From Betaproteobacteria bacterium (GTDB taxonomy: Bacteria > Pseudomonadota > Gammaproteobacteria > Burkholderiales > SG8-39), in assembly GCA_004298385.1 (NCBI GenBank), contig SCTX01000082.1, positions 1 to 64,000 on the forward strand: a DNA stretch of 64,000 nt, given 5' to 3'. The notes beneath the pieces are model-generated. The model was not told where the DNA came from. It saw only the letters and a list, made by a program, of their open reading frames with translations, and did no database searches. Shown piece after piece: positions 18,180 through 29,346 of this stretch. The first letter of the stretch is position 1, and every line of letters starts with the position of its first letter. A program made the translations under genes and the position numbers.

Positions 18180-20576
18180 TCATTCCGCATACCAGTAACG
18201 CCTTCTCAGCCCGCGATAAGGCTGCACGCTGATTCCCTCGCCCTCAAGCCGCACCAGCACCGCGCCGGCGCTGTCGGTGCGCAGCATTTGCGCGCCGACC
18301 GCGCGATAACGCGCAACGACCGCTTCCTTCGGGTGGCCGAGGCGGTTGCGGTAGCCGACCGGGAAAACGGCCCAGCGTGGCTGCACCGCGGCGATGAATT
18401 CATCCGTGGACGAAGTGCGGCTGCCATGGTGCGGCACCACCAGCACGTCCGCGCGCAGCTCGCCCGGCGCACGCTCGAGCAACTCCTCCTCCGAGCGCGC
18501 CTCGATGTCGCCGGTAAGGAGCACCGTACCGCGTGCGGCGGAGATTTTCAGCACGCAACTGCGGTCGTTGGATTTAAGCCTGTCTACGGCATAGCTGCCG
18601 GCGGTCGGATGCAGCAGGTCGAAACGCACCCCATCCCAGTCCCATCCCTGCCCTGCCGCGCACGGCAGCCTGTATGCGGGTGCAACGAGCAGTGCCGCAT
18701 GGCTTGCGGACAACGAGGAGTAAAGAACCCCGACCGGCAAGCTCGAGAGCACCGCGACGGCGCCGCCCGCATGATCGTTGTCGTCATGCGTAAGGACCAT
18801 CGCGTCCAGCCCTGCGATACCTGAGGCGCGCAGATAGGGCAGGATGACGCGGGTGCCGCTGTCGGCATCCGGACCGTAGGCGGGACCGGTATCGTAGAGC
18901 AGGGCATGCCGCTCGGTCTGCACAAATACCGCCAGCCCCTGGCCCACGTCGAGCACGCTGATCCACGCGCCGCCGGGCGCGGGCGCCGGCGGCGCCACGG
19001 CAAACATCGGCAGCATCAGCGGCAGCCCCAGCCAGCGCGCCGGCACCCCCCGCGGCAGCAGCATCCAGGCGGTCCCGAGAAGCGCCAGCGCCACGGTCCA
19101 GGCAGCGGGCGCATGCTGCTGCCACACCGCCAGCGGCAGTCCGGCGCACCATTCAAGCAGCCACATCTGCACTGCCATCGCCGCATGGGCGAGTTCCAGG
19201 ATGAAATCCCAAGGCAGCACGCTGCCGGCGAGCGCCAGAGGCGTCACCACCAGGCTCACCAGCGGTATCGCCACCGCATTGGCGAGCGGCGACACCAAGG
19301 ACATCTGCTGAAACCAAACGAGCAGCAGCGGCGCCAATGCCAGCGTGATCGCCCACTGGACGCATCCCCATTGGACGAGCCTCTGGCGAAGCGCAAGGCC
19401 ATGGCCAGGCGCAAGCTCCTGCCTTGCCCGCAGCCGGCCCGTCACCACGTAAAGAATGACCGCGACAGCGCCGAAAGAAAGCCAGAAGCCCGGCGCGAGC
19501 ACCGCCCAGGGATCGAGCAGCAGCACCAGCGCGAGCGCCAGACACAGCACGCGCGATACCGAACTCATGCGGTTCGCCCATAGCGCCAGGGCCACCACAC
19601 CCACCATGTAAAGCGTGCGCTGCGCCGGCACGGCGAAACCGGCGATCAGGCAATAGGCGAACGCGGCGAAGAACATGGCCAGTGCCGAAGCCTTGCGCGC
19701 CGGCAGCGCCAGCATCAGCGCGGATGAGCGCCGCCACAACCAGTGGACGAGCAGCGCGAACAGGCTGGCCACCATGGTGACATGCAGACCGGAAATGGAC
19801 ATCAGGTGCGATACGCCGGTACGCGCGAACAACTGCCATTGCTTCGCATCGATGGCGTTTTGGTCGCCGATCGCGAGCGCGATCAGGATGCCGGCGTAGG
19901 GATAGCCGGACAGCGTATCCCAGTGGCGCTCGCGCAGGATTTCGCGCGCACGCTCGATAAGGTATGCCGGCCGCGGCACCAGGTCGTCCAGGCGCGCCGT
20001 GCCTCCGGGACGGACATAGCCCGTTGCACCGATGGCGCGTTGCATCAGCCAGGATTCGTAATCGAAGCCGTGCGGATTGGCATTGCCGTGCGGACGCCGC
20101 AGGCGCACGCTGAAGCGCCAGCGCTCTCCGGCGCGGATGAACGCGACGTCCTGAAACTCTTCGCGGGTGCCGCCTTCGTACCATGACAGCGCAATGCGCC
20201 GCGGCAACCGGGCCTCGGCCGGTTCGACTTGTTCGACCTCGAAATCGAAGCGTACGCCGCGCTCGAAAGGCTGCGGCAACCCCGCCACCACGCCGGTCAC
20301 GCTGAGATCCGGGCCTTCCCACTGTGGCGCTAGGCGATCGGCCAGGCGCCACTGCGCCCAGGCCGCGGCATAGAAATATCCCGCCGCGGCAAACATGGCG
20401 TTCGCCAGCAGCATGGCGGCGAGCTTCGCGCCGCGGCCATCGGCTGCGCGCAGGCTCAAGCGCCACCACAAAACCAGGATCGGCGCCAGCAGCAAAGCCC
20501 ACGCAAGCGGCGGCAGTTGCGGCTGTTGCTGCAACAGGCAGACGCCCAGGGCAAAACCGATGATATTGAATCTCAT
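18180..20576 (-). CDS. comEC: DNA internalization-related competence protein ComEC/Rec2
   Basis: 798 aa; competence membrane domain (LLMSISGLHVTMVAS) plus metallo-beta-lactamase domain (DVGQGLAVFVQTERHALLYDTGP...LTHDDNDHAGG...VLVVPHHGSRTSS). Confidence 0.94.
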   Translation of the reverse strand: MRFNIIGFALGVCLLQQQPQLPPLAWALLLAPILVLWWRLSLRAADGRGAKLAAMLLANAMFAAAGYFYAAAWAQWRLADRLAPQWEGPDLSVTGVVAGLPQPFERGVRFDFEVEQVEPAEARLPRRIALSWYEGGTREEFQDVAFIRAGERWRFSVRLRRPHGNANPHGFDYESWLMQRAIGATGYVRPGGTARLDDLVPRPAYLIERAREILRERHWDTLSGYPYAGILIALAIGDQNAIDAKQWQLFARTGVSHLMSISGLHVTMVASLFALLVHWLWRRSSALMLALPARKASALAMFFAAFAYCLIAGFAVPAQRTLYMVGVVALALWANRMSSVSRVLCLALALVLLLDPWAVLAPGFWLSFGAVAVILYVVTGRLRARQELAPGHGLALRQRLVQWGCVQWAITLALAPLLLVWFQQMSLVSPLANAVAIPLVSLVVTPLALAGSVLPWDFILELAHAAMAVQMWLLEWCAGLPLAVWQQHAPAAWTVALALLGTAWMLLPRGVPARWLGLPLMLPMFAVAPPAPAPGGAWISVLDVGQGLAVFVQTERHALLYDTGPAYGPDADSGTRVILPYLRASGIAGLDAMVLTHDDNDHAGGAVAVLSSLPVGVLYSSLSASHAALLVAPAYRLPCAAGQGWDWDGVRFDLLHPTAGSYAVDRLKSNDRSCVLKISAARGTVLLTGDIEARSEEELLERAPGELRADVLVVPHHGSRTSSTDEFIAAVQPRWAVFPVGYRNRLGHPKEAVVARYRAVGAQMLRTDSAGAVLVRLEGEGISVQPYRGLRRRYWYAE

Positions 20577-20628
20577 CGAAGCTTAACGAACGAGCATGGT
20601 TGCGGTTGAATTGCCTTACAATTGCAGC

Positions 20629-21213
20629 ATGGAAACAGTGATTTCGACTGCCGCTCCGATGCCACGCAAGTTCTTCAGGAAATATCTGCCCAGCCACGAG
20701 AGCGTGCGCGATAACAGGCATATCGCGCGCTTCGGCGGTTTTCTGCGCCACCCCAACTTATGGCATCTGAACCGCCACTCGGTGGCGGGCGGCGTGGCGG
20801 TCGGAATGTTCTCCGGCCTGGTCCCCGGCCCGTTCCAGATGCTGGCCGCGGCGCTGCTCGCCGTGCCGTTGCGAGTCAACCTGCCGGTGGCGCTTGTCAC
20901 CACCCTGTACACCAATCCCGTCACCATCGGCCCGCTGTACCTGCTCGCCTACCTGATCGGCCGATTGATCATGGGCGGTGAAGGCGTGCCGCTCAGCCCG
21001 CCGCCCGAAATGGAGTGGTCGCGCTTGGGTGCGTCGCTCGAGGCTTTTCTGGGCTGGGTCCTGTCCATGGGCGCGCCGCTCGCCGTCGGCCTGCTGGCCC
21101 TGGCGCTGATCCTTGCCGCTCTCGGTTACGCTTGCGTGCAGATCGGCTGGCGCGCCTATGTGATCCGCGCGTGGCGTCAACGTCGCCATTTACGAAACAA
21201 ACATGCCCGCTGA
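20629..21213 (+). CDS. DUF2062 domain membrane protein
   Basis: KYLPSHESVRDNRHIARFGGFLRHPNLWHLNRHSVAGGVAVGMFSGLVPGPFQMLAAALLAVPLRVNLPVALVTTLYTNPVT. Confidence 0.88.
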   Translation: METVISTAAPMPRKFFRKYLPSHESVRDNRHIARFGGFLRHPNLWHLNRHSVAGGVAVGMFSGLVPGPFQMLAAALLAVPLRVNLPVALVTTLYTNPVTIGPLYLLAYLIGRLIMGGEGVPLSPPPEMEWSRLGASLEAFLGWVLSMGAPLAVGLLALALILAALGYACVQIGWRAYVIRAWRQRRHLRNKHAR

Positions 21214-22234
21214 TACCATCGCGCAGCGCGCTTACCAGCGCTTCGCCGCCCCGGCGCTGGCCCTGGTCGGTGTCCACGTCATCGGCATGGTCGGCTACAA
21301 GATCATCGGCGGCGCGCAGGTATCGTGGTTGGACTGCCTGTACATGACCTTCATCACCGTCGCCACCATCGGTTTTGGCGAGATCGTCGATCTCGCGCAT
21401 TCCCCGGGCGGACGCGTGTTTACCATGTTCATCGCCCTGATCGGCATCGGCGTGACAACCTACTTGATTTCCATACTGACCGCCTTCATCCTCGAAGGCG
21501 ACATGAACCAGGCACTACGGAGGCGAAGAATGCAAAAAAGCATCGCGGCACTGCGGCGGCATTACCTCATCTGCGGCATCGGCCGCGTTGGCACCAACGT
21601 CGCGCACGAGCTAGAAGTCACCGGCCGTCCCTACGTGGTGATCGAAAGCGACAGGGAGGCGATGGAGCGTTATCTTGAAAGATACCCCGACGCATTGTGG
21701 ACGCACGCCGATTCCAGCGAGGACAGCGCGCTGACCGAGGCCGGCATCGAGCACTGTGCCGGCGTGTTCGCGGTCACCGGGGACGACAGCAAGAACCTGG
21801 TGATCACGCTCTCGGCCAAGCTGCTCAATCCGCAGGCGCGCGTGGTGGCGCGCTGCCACGAGGTCAACTATATCGACAAGATACGCAAGGTCGGCGCCGA
21901 CGCCATCGTTTCTCCCGATTTCACCGGCGGCATGCGCATCGTGTCCTCGATGGTGCGGCCGCAAGTGGTGAGCTTCCTCGACGAGATGCTGCGCGCGGAC
22001 AACGCGTTGCGGGTGGAGGAAGTGCATATCCCCGAGGGCTTTGGCGCAGGCACCATCGGAGGGCTCAAATTGAACCGGCGCGCCTACATCCTGCTGGCGG
22101 TGCGCGCCCTGGACCAGTGGGAATTCAACCCCGCGGACAACTATTTCATCGGGCCGGGCAATACCCTGGTAGTGATGACGACGCCAGAAGGGCGCAAGTC
22201 GCTCGAACGCAGCTTGGGGGCGACCGCAGCGTAG
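21203..22234 (+). CDS. Potassium channel with TrkA-N (RCK) domain
   Basis: Pore TVATIGFGEIVDLAHSPGGRVFTM; RCK domain YLICGIGRVGTNVAHELEVTGRPYVVIESDREAMERY. Confidence 0.9.
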   Translation: MPADTIAQRAYQRFAAPALALVGVHVIGMVGYKIIGGAQVSWLDCLYMTFITVATIGFGEIVDLAHSPGGRVFTMFIALIGIGVTTYLISILTAFILEGDMNQALRRRRMQKSIAALRRHYLICGIGRVGTNVAHELEVTGRPYVVIESDREAMERYLERYPDALWTHADSSEDSALTEAGIEHCAGVFAVTGDDSKNLVITLSAKLLNPQARVVARCHEVNYIDKIRKVGADAIVSPDFTGGMRIVSSMVRPQVVSFLDEMLRADNALRVEEVHIPEGFGAGTIGGLKLNRRAYILLAVRALDQWEFNPADNYFIGPGNTLVVMTTPEGRKSLERSLGATAA

Positions 22235-22255
22235 GAATGCCATACTTGCAACTGC

Positions 22256-22936
22256 TCAGTCCGGATTCAGGACGCCATCCTGCAACCGCAACACGCGCTG
22301 GGTGCGCGCGGCGATGCCCGGGTCGTGGGTAACGATGACGAAGCTGGTGCCGCGGCTTCGATTGAGATCCAGCATCATCGCGAACACCTGGGCCGCGGTA
22401 TGGCGATCGAGGTTGCCGGTGGGCTCGTCGGCAAGCACACAGGCGGGCCGGGTCACCAGCGCCCGCGCCAGCGCCGCGCGCTGGCGCTCGCCGCCGGAGA
22501 GTTCGGCCGGCGTATGTGAAAGACGGCTGCCCAGCCCGACTTCCTCTAGAATGGCCGCAGCGCGGCTCTGCGCCTCGCTCGCGGGCATGCGTCGTATCAA
22601 CAGCGGCATGGCCACGTTCTCCAGGGCGGTGAATTCCATCAGCAGATGATGGAACTGGTAGACGAAGCCGAGCGATTCGTTGCGCAGGCGGCCGCGCGCC
22701 GTCTCGGAGAGGCTTTGCATGGGACGGCCGAGGATGGTGACCTCGCCCGACGTCGCGCTGTCCAGCCCCCCCAGCAAATGCAGCAAGGTACTTTTTCCAG
22801 AACCCGAAGCGCCGACGATGGAAACTAGTTCCCCGGCGCGCACTTCCAGGTCCACGCCGAGCAATACCCTCACCTCGACCGCGCCCTGCCGGTAGATCTT
22901 GGCGAGCCTGGCGCAGCCGAGAACGAGGTCACTCAT
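22256..22936 (-). CDS. lolD: Lipoprotein-releasing ABC transporter ATP-binding protein
   Basis: Walker [19 protein letters not shown], signature [15 protein letters not shown], Walker [12 protein letters not shown]. Confidence 0.93.
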   Translation of the reverse strand: MSDLVLGCARLAKIYRQGAVEVRVLLGVDLEVRAGELVSIVGASGSGKSTLLHLLGGLDSATSGEVTILGRPMQSLSETARGRLRNESLGFVYQFHHLLMEFTALENVAMPLLIRRMPASEAQSRAAAILEEVGLGSRLSHTPAELSGGERQRAALARALVTRPACVLADEPTGNLDRHTAAQVFAMMLDLNRSRGTSFVIVTHDPGIAARTQRVLRLQDGVLNPD

Positions 22937-24188
22937 AGCGCAAGGCCTCGGCGGGATTGACGCGCGATGCGCGCCAGCTCGGATACAGCGTGGCGAGCAG
23001 GCTCAGCACGAACGAAATCGCGGCGATCGCGATCACGTCGCCGCCTTGCAGGTCGGACGGCAGCTCGCTGATGTAATACACGTCCTTTGCCAGGAAGTGC
23101 ACGTTGAACAGGCTCTCCATGAAAGGCACCACCACGTCGATGTTGAGCGCGAGCAGCACGCCGCCGCCGACGCCCATCAGCGTGCCGATGACGCCGATCA
23201 GCGCGCCCTGCACGATGAAAATCGCCATGATGCCCGAGGGCGCGGCGCCCAGGGTGCGCAGGATGGCGATATCGGGCTGCTTGTCGGTGACCGCCATCAC
23301 CAGGGTGGAAACGATGTTGAACGCGGCCACCGCGACGATCAGAAGCAGGATGATGAACATCACGTTCTTCTCCATCTGCACCGCGCGGAAAAAATTGGCG
23401 TGGCTGCGCGTCCAGTCGCTGATGTACACATCCGGGCCCAGCTTGGGCAGCAGCGCCATTGCCACTTGGCGCGACTCGAACAGGTCGTGCAGCTTCAAGC
23501 GCACGCCCGACACCCTGTCCTCCATGCGGTACAGCTTCTGCGCATCCTCGAGGTGGATCAGCGCGAGTCCGGAGTCGTATTCGAACATGCCCATTTCGAA
23601 AATCCCGACCACGCGGAATTGTTTCAGGCGCGGCACGATGCCGGCCGGCGTGACCTGCCCCTGCGGCGCGATCAGCGTGAGCTTGTCCCCGGCCATGACG
23701 GCGAGCGCGCGCGCGAGCTCGCTGCCGAGGACGATGCCGAATTCACCCGGCTTGAGCGCGGCCAGCGTGCCCGACTTCATGTGGCGGCCGATTTCCGCCA
23801 CCCGGTCCTCCCGCTCGGGCAGGATGCCGCGAATGACCGCGCCGCGCACCGCGCCGTCGAACGTGAGCATGCCCTGCACGTTGACGTAGGGCGCCGCCGC
23901 AACCACGCGCGGATTGGACGCCGCGAGTTCGGCCACCGCCTGCCAGTCGGCGAGCACATCGCCCGTCCCGCTGATCTGCACATGCGAGGCCACCCCCAGG
24001 ATGCGCGTGCGCAGCTCGATCTGGAAGCCGTTCATCACCGACAGCACCGTGATCAGCGCCGCCACGCCGAGAGCAATGCCCAGCATCGAGGTGAGCGAGA
24101 TGAAGGAGATGAAATGGTTGCGCCGCTTGGCGCGGGTATAGCGCAGGCCGATGAACAGTTCGTAGGGGAGTTTGGTCATGGTCGTCAT
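22929..24188 (-). CDS. lolC: Lipoprotein-releasing ABC transporter permease (LolC/E)
   Basis: [49 protein letters not shown]; overlaps lolD. Confidence 0.93.
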   Translation of the reverse strand: MTTMTKLPYELFIGLRYTRAKRRNHFISFISLTSMLGIALGVAALITVLSVMNGFQIELRTRILGVASHVQISGTGDVLADWQAVAELAASNPRVVAAAPYVNVQGMLTFDGAVRGAVIRGILPEREDRVAEIGRHMKSGTLAALKPGEFGIVLGSELARALAVMAGDKLTLIAPQGQVTPAGIVPRLKQFRVVGIFEMGMFEYDSGLALIHLEDAQKLYRMEDRVSGVRLKLHDLFESRQVAMALLPKLGPDVYISDWTRSHANFFRAVQMEKNVMFIILLLIVAVAAFNIVSTLVMAVTDKQPDIAILRTLGAAPSGIMAIFIVQGALIGVIGTLMGVGGGVLLALNIDVVVPFMESLFNVHFLAKDVYYISELPSDLQGGDVIAIAAISFVLSLLATLYPSWRASRVNPAEALRYE

Positions 24189-24271
24189 TGCGCGCCCGGT
24201 CGCCGTCTTTCAGGGGTATTTTGACACACTCGGGCCCGGCTAATGCGTGTGCCGGGGTGATAAACTTTGGC

Positions 24272-25297
24272 ATGCATTGCCATCTGCTGGTCCCTGACCT
24301 GTTCTGGCCCGACCGCGAATTCCGCGACATTTATCGCGGACTCGACACGCCGGCGCTGGCGCAGCTCCTCGCCAAAGGACGGCGGCGGCACGCGGAAACC
24401 GCATCGGTCGAAGCCTGGCTCTGCGATCAATTCACCGTGGAGCGGCGACAGGACTTGCCGGTCGCGCCCTATAGCCTGCTCGCCGACGGCGGCGCACCGG
24501 GCGCGCACCATTGGCTGCGCGCGGATCCGGTGCACCTCAAGCTCGAGGGCGGGCGGCTGGCGCTGGCCGACAGCAGCATGTTTTCCATATCACAGCAGGA
24601 GGCCGATGGCTTATGCGACAGCCTCAACGCGCATTTTTGCGCAGACGGTCTGACTTTTTGTCCGCTACGGCCGGACCGCTGGTATTTGAGCGTCGAAACG
24701 GCGCCGGCGCTGGAAACGACCGAACTCGCCGCAGCCGCGGGAAGGGGCATTGATGACCTGCTGCCGCGCGGCGCCGACGCTCAAACCTGGCGCGCGCGCC
24801 TGAACGAGGTACAGATGCTGTTGCACGGCCACGCGATCAACGAGGGGAGAGAGGGCGCAGGCAAGCCGCCGATAAACAGCGTCTGGATCTGGGGCGGCGG
24901 CACCATGTCGGAGCTCGAGCCGGCGCCGTTTGATGCGGTCTGGTCGCGCGATCCATTCGCCGCGGGACTGGCACAGGCGGCGCGCGTCGCCGCGCGCGAT
25001 CTGCCCGATAGCGCGGCGGACTTGTTGCGCGCGAGCGCCGGCGAAGGCATCAACCTGATCGTGCTCGACGCCTTGCGCGGAGCGGTGCAGCATGGCGATG
25101 CCCATGGCTGGCGCGAAGGCCTCGCGCTGCTCGAACGCGAATGGTTTGCCCCGCTGCTCGAAGTGCTCAGGCAGGAGCGCATCGGCATGCTGAGCGTGCA
25201 CGCGCTCGGGCCCGCGGGCGTGCTTTCGGCCGAGGTCACGCGCGGCGACCTGCGCCGTTTCTGGCGACGGATCGGGCCGCTGGCGGATTTCGCATAA
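24272..25297 (+). CDS. RpfE-like regulatory / phosphoglycerate mutase-like protein
   Basis: MHCHLLVPDLFWPDREFRDIYRGLDTPALAQLLAKG...PPINSVWIWGGG; resembles the betaproteobacterial RpfE family next to recJ. Confidence 0.7.
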   Translation: MHCHLLVPDLFWPDREFRDIYRGLDTPALAQLLAKGRRRHAETASVEAWLCDQFTVERRQDLPVAPYSLLADGGAPGAHHWLRADPVHLKLEGGRLALADSSMFSISQQEADGLCDSLNAHFCADGLTFCPLRPDRWYLSVETAPALETTELAAAAGRGIDDLLPRGADAQTWRARLNEVQMLLHGHAINEGREGAGKPPINSVWIWGGGTMSELEPAPFDAVWSRDPFAAGLAQAARVAARDLPDSAADLLRASAGEGINLIVLDALRGAVQHGDAHGWREGLALLEREWFAPLLEVLRQERIGMLSVHALGPAGVLSAEVTRGDLRRFWRRIGPLADFA

Positions 25298-25299
25298 GC

Positions 25300-27030
25300 A
25301 TGACCGCTATCGTCGCCCGCCGCATCCCCTCGCGCGCGCGCGACCTGCTGGTGCAGCAGGGCTTGCATCCAGTGCTGGCGCAATTGTATGCCGCGCGCGG
25401 TGTGCGCGACAAAAGCGAGGTGGGGAGCGAATTCTCCGGCTTGATCCCGCCCGAGCGCCTGCTGCATGCGGCCCGGGCCGCGGTGCTGCTCGCCGATGCC
25501 ATCGAAATGAGGCAGCGTCTGCTGATCGTCGCCGACTACGACTGCGATGGCGCCACGGCCTGCGCCGTCGGCGTGCGCGCCCTCTCCGCCTTCGGCGCGG
25601 ACGTCGCCTATCTCGTGCCCAACCGCTTCGAGTATGGCTACGGGCTCACTCCGGAAATCGTCGAGCTCGCCGCGCGCCAGGCGAAGCGCCCCGACCTCTT
25701 GATCACCGTGGACAACGGCATCGCCAGCAACGAGGGCGTGGCGCGGGCGAGCGCGCTTGGCATCGACACGCTGATCACCGACCATCATCTGCCCGGCGAC
25801 GTCCTGCCGCAGGCAAACTGCATCGTCAATCCCAACCAGCCCGGCTGCGACTTCCCGAGCAAGGCCATCGCCGGTGTGGGCGTGATGTTCTATGTCATGT
25901 TGGCGCTCAGGGCCGAGCTGCGCCGGCGCGGCCACTTCAACAACCGGCCGGAATTCAATCTGGCGGCGCTGCTCGATCTGGTGGCTCTGGGCACGGTGGC
26001 AGACGTGGTGCGGCTGGACCGCAACAATCGCATCCTGGTGGCGCAGGGGCTGAAGCGCATCCGCGAAGGCAAGATGCAGCCCGGGATCGCCGCGCTGCTG
26101 CGCGTCGCCGGGCGCGAGGCACGACGCGCATCGTGTTTCGACCTGGGCTTCGCCGCCGGACCGCGGCTCAATGCCGCCGGGCGCCTCGCCGACATGGCCC
26201 TGGGGATCGAGTGCCTTATCACCGACGACACGGCGCGCGCACTCAACATCGCGCAGGAACTGGACCAGCTGAACCGCGAGCGGCGCGAAATCGAAACCAC
26301 CATGCAGGATCAGGCGCTGGCGATGCTGGAGGCGCTGGGCCCGGACCTGGCTCCGGCCGTGGCGCCGGACGCGGAAGCGGCCTATACCCTGACGCTGTTC
26401 GATGCGTCCTGGCACCAGGGCGTGGTGGGCATACTCGCGGCGCGCATCAAGGACCGGCTGCACCGGCCGGTGATTGCGTTTGCCGCCGGCAATGCGGGCG
26501 AACTGAAAGGCTCGGGGCGCTCGATCGCCGGGCTGCATCTGCGCGACGCGCTCGATCTCGTCGCCAAGCGCGCACCCGGCCTGATCCTGCGCTTCGGCGG
26601 TCACGCCGCCGCCGCCGGACTCACCCTACGCGCTGAAGGCCTGGCGCAGTTCAGGGAACTGTTCGAGAGCACGGTGCGCGGCCTCCTCGCCGCTTCCGAT
26701 CTGGCGCGCAGCACCGAGACCGACGGCCCGCTCGCATCGGCATACATTAATCTGGACACCATACGCATGCTGGAGCGCGAGGTCTGGGGCCAGGGCTTTC
26801 CGCAGCCGCTGTTCTGCGACCGCTTTGTCGTCGCCAGCCAGCGCGTGGTCGCGGACAAGCACCTGAAGCTGCGGCTGCAAAAAGACGGCAAGTCGTTTGA
26901 CGCGATACGCTTCAATTCGCTCGCGCCTGCCGGCGCCGCCATCCGCGCGGCCTATCGCCTGGCGGTGAACGAGTACAATGGCGTGCAGAGCGTACAGCTC
27001 ATCGTCGAGGAGTGGGAGCTCGCTGCATGA
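25300..27030 (+). CDS. recJ: Single-stranded-DNA-specific exonuclease RecJ
   Basis: RLLIVADYDCDGATACAVGVRAL...LITVDNGIAS...LITDHHLPG...CDFPSKAIAGVGVMF...; DHH/DHHA1 motifs. Confidence 0.95.
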   Translation: MTAIVARRIPSRARDLLVQQGLHPVLAQLYAARGVRDKSEVGSEFSGLIPPERLLHAARAAVLLADAIEMRQRLLIVADYDCDGATACAVGVRALSAFGADVAYLVPNRFEYGYGLTPEIVELAARQAKRPDLLITVDNGIASNEGVARASALGIDTLITDHHLPGDVLPQANCIVNPNQPGCDFPSKAIAGVGVMFYVMLALRAELRRRGHFNNRPEFNLAALLDLVALGTVADVVRLDRNNRILVAQGLKRIREGKMQPGIAALLRVAGREARRASCFDLGFAAGPRLNAAGRLADMALGIECLITDDTARALNIAQELDQLNRERREIETTMQDQALAMLEALGPDLAPAVAPDAEAAYTLTLFDASWHQGVVGILAARIKDRLHRPVIAFAAGNAGELKGSGRSIAGLHLRDALDLVAKRAPGLILRFGGHAAAAGLTLRAEGLAQFRELFESTVRGLLAASDLARSTETDGPLASAYINLDTIRMLEREVWGQGFPQPLFCDRFVVASQRVVADKHLKLRLQKDGKSFDAIRFNSLAPAGAAIRAAYRLAVNEYNGVQSVQLIVEEWELAA

Positions 27031-28292
27031 ACCTGGGCTTTCTCGAAGCCACCGGCCTGGCGCCGCTGCCGGCCTTCCTCACCAGCCTCGCCCTGGGGCT
27101 GCTGATCGGCCTTGAGCGCGAACGCAACCCGGCGAGCAAAGCGGGCCTGCGGACCTTCGCCCTGGTCGCGCTCCTCGGTACGCTCGCCAGCCTGATCGCC
27201 GAAAAGACGGGTTCGCACTGGATCCTCGGGGCAGGGCTCGCCCTGGTCGGCCTGATGATGATCGCCGCCTACGCGCGCGAAAGCGACGAGGCGGCCGACC
27301 CCGGAACCACTTCGGTGGCGGCGGTGTGCGTGTGCTACAGCCTGGGCGCGCTGATCTGGCTGGGCTATCCCACGCTGGCGGTGATGCTGGGCGTGATCAC
27401 CACCATGCTGCTCTACTTCAAACCGGAACTGCGCGGCCTGTCGCAGAGCCTGACGCGCCAGGACCTGTTCTCGATCCTGCAACTGGCCGCGCTCACCTTC
27501 GTCATCCTGCCGGTGCTGCCCGACCAGGACTACGGGCCCTACAACGCGCTCAACCCGCACCAGATCTGGCTCATGGTGGTGCTGATCTCCGGCATCAGCC
27601 TGGCCGGCTACGTCGCGCTGCGGATCACCGGCGGACATCATGGCGTGCTGCTGCTCGGCCTGTTCGGCGGGCTGGTTTCGAGCACCGCCACCAGCATGGT
27701 CTACGCGCGTCACGCGCGCGACCCGGGGATGCTGCAGCTCGCAGCGGTGGTTATCCTCACCGCCAATCTGGTGGTGCCGGCGCGCCTCGCGGTGCTGGGC
27801 GGCGTGGTCTCGCCCGGCCTCCTGCCGCTGCTCTTACCGGCACTCGGCTGCGCGCTCGTCGGCAGCGCCGCCGGCGCGCTCTACTGGTGGCGCAGGCTGC
27901 GCGAGCAGCCCGCGCTGGTGGTACCCGAAATCCGCAATCCGACCGAGATCCGCACCGCGCTGGGATTCGGGCTACTGTTCGCCGCGGTGCTGTTCTTTTC
28001 CGCCTGGTTGTCGGACGTCGCCGGCAGCCGCGGCCTGTACGCGGTGGCGCTGGTGTCCGGCCTCACCGATGTGGACGCGATCACGCTTTCCACCCTGCGT
28101 CTGTACGATCTGGGCAAGCTCGAGCCCGTGCAGGCGGCGAGCGCCATCGTGCTGGCGCTGGTATCGAACATGGCGTTCAAGCTCGGCCTCGTGTTCGCGG
28201 TCGGCGGCGCCGCGCTCGGACGCCGCTGCGCGCCGGCCATGCTGGCAGCGGCGTCCGGCGCCGGCATTACCGTCGCGTTGCTTCCCGCCTGA
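27027..28292 (+). CDS. MgtC/SapB family membrane protein (DUF4010)
   Basis: LTSLALGLLIGLERERNPASKAGLRTFALVALLGTLASLIAE...; long hydrophobic C-terminal DUF4010-like region. Confidence 0.88.
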   Translation: MNLGFLEATGLAPLPAFLTSLALGLLIGLERERNPASKAGLRTFALVALLGTLASLIAEKTGSHWILGAGLALVGLMMIAAYARESDEAADPGTTSVAAVCVCYSLGALIWLGYPTLAVMLGVITTMLLYFKPELRGLSQSLTRQDLFSILQLAALTFVILPVLPDQDYGPYNALNPHQIWLMVVLISGISLAGYVALRITGGHHGVLLLGLFGGLVSSTATSMVYARHARDPGMLQLAAVVILTANLVVPARLAVLGGVVSPGLLPLLLPALGCALVGSAAGALYWWRRLREQPALVVPEIRNPTEIRTALGFGLLFAAVLFFSAWLSDVAGSRGLYAVALVSGLTDVDAITLSTLRLYDLGKLEPVQAASAIVLALVSNMAFKLGLVFAVGGAALGRRCAPAMLAAASGAGITVALLPA

Positions 28293-28326
28293 GCGCGACT
28301 GCCATCAGGCGCGGTCTTGCGTCGCG

Positions 28327-29250
28327 CTAGAAACTGCGCATATGCTGCACCATGCGTCGGCGCATGGCCGCATCGGGCAGTCGCCCCACAGCCGCGCCCA
28401 TGTTGTCCACCAGGTAATCCGGGTTGCGCGTGGCGGGAATGGCGCAGGTCACCGCCGGGTGGGAAAGGATGAACTTCAGGAAAAACCGCGCCCAGCTATT
28501 GCAGTCGAATTCCTCGGCCCATTGGGGCAATTCCCTGCCCTTCACCCTGCGGAACAGATCGCCTTCCTCGAACGGTCGGTTGACGATCACCGCGGTCTGA
28601 TACTCCGCGCAAACCGGCAGCAGGCGCTGCTCCGCCGCCGTGGCCAACACGTTGTAATTGAACTGCGCGAAGTCGAGCTGCTCCGACTTGATCAGGCGCT
28701 CAAGCTCGGAGTAGGCGCCCTCGTGGTAGTGGGTGATGCCGAGGTAGCGAATCCTGCCCTGTTCCTTCCACTCGCGCAGGGTCTTCAACTGGGTCTTCAC
28801 GTCGGTGAGGTTGTGCACCTGCATCAGGTCCATGGCCCGCGGGCTGAGCGTCAGGGTGCGCATGCGGCGCATGGATTCTTCCATCTGGCGGATACCCGCC
28901 TCGCGTCCGCTGCTCCAGACCTTGGTGGCGAGGAACAGCGATTTTTCCACTCCGAGAGCGGCGGCAAGGTCGCCGACAACCGCCTCCGAACTGCCGTACA
29001 TGGGCGAGCTGTCCACCATCTGCCCGCCCGCTTTGACGAAGCGCGCGAGCACTTCGCGCGCTTCCGCGCGGCCAATCGCGTTGTTGCCGACGTCGAAGGT
29101 CTGCCAGGTGCCCAGTCCTACCGCGTGCAGCAATTCGCCCGTCCTCGGAATGGGGCGCTTGAGCGGCGCTTCGGCCGCGCGCGCCGGCGGAACCAGAACC
29201 ATGGCGGGCACGCCGGCAATCAGTTTCAGAATCTTGCGGCGCGATAACAT
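28327..29250 (-). CDS. Aldo/keto reductase with Tat-like signal
   Basis: [28 protein letters not shown]...[12 protein letters not shown]...[11 protein letters not shown]. Confidence 0.87.
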   Translation of the reverse strand: MLSRRKILKLIAGVPAMVLVPPARAAEAPLKRPIPRTGELLHAVGLGTWQTFDVGNNAIGRAEAREVLARFVKAGGQMVDSSPMYGSSEAVVGDLAAALGVEKSLFLATKVWSSGREAGIRQMEESMRRMRTLTLSPRAMDLMQVHNLTDVKTQLKTLREWKEQGRIRYLGITHYHEGAYSELERLIKSEQLDFAQFNYNVLATAAEQRLLPVCAEYQTAVIVNRPFEEGDLFRRVKGRELPQWAEEFDCNSWARFFLKFILSHPAVTCAIPATRNPDYLVDNMGAAVGRLPDAAMRRRMVQHMRSF

Positions 29251-29346
29251 GAGTCAATATTGCGTTTACAAGCTCGGGAGAACCGAGGCCGAACCCAGTG
29301 GGAAGCACGCGAGTATAATCGCACAATTCCGACAAAAAAGCCGATC

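Noticed and set aside
22899-24224. 441-aa ORF antisense to lolC
   Set aside because: His/Gln/Arg-rich shadow ORF; LolC is clear on the minus strand.
24781-26604. 607-aa antisense ORF opposite RpfE-like and recJ
   Set aside because: Spans two recognised genes on the other strand; low-complexity composition.
27640-29247. 535-aa plus-strand ORF across the MgtC and aldo/keto reductase genes
   Set aside because: Overlaps two well-supported genes in other frames; no recognisable domain.
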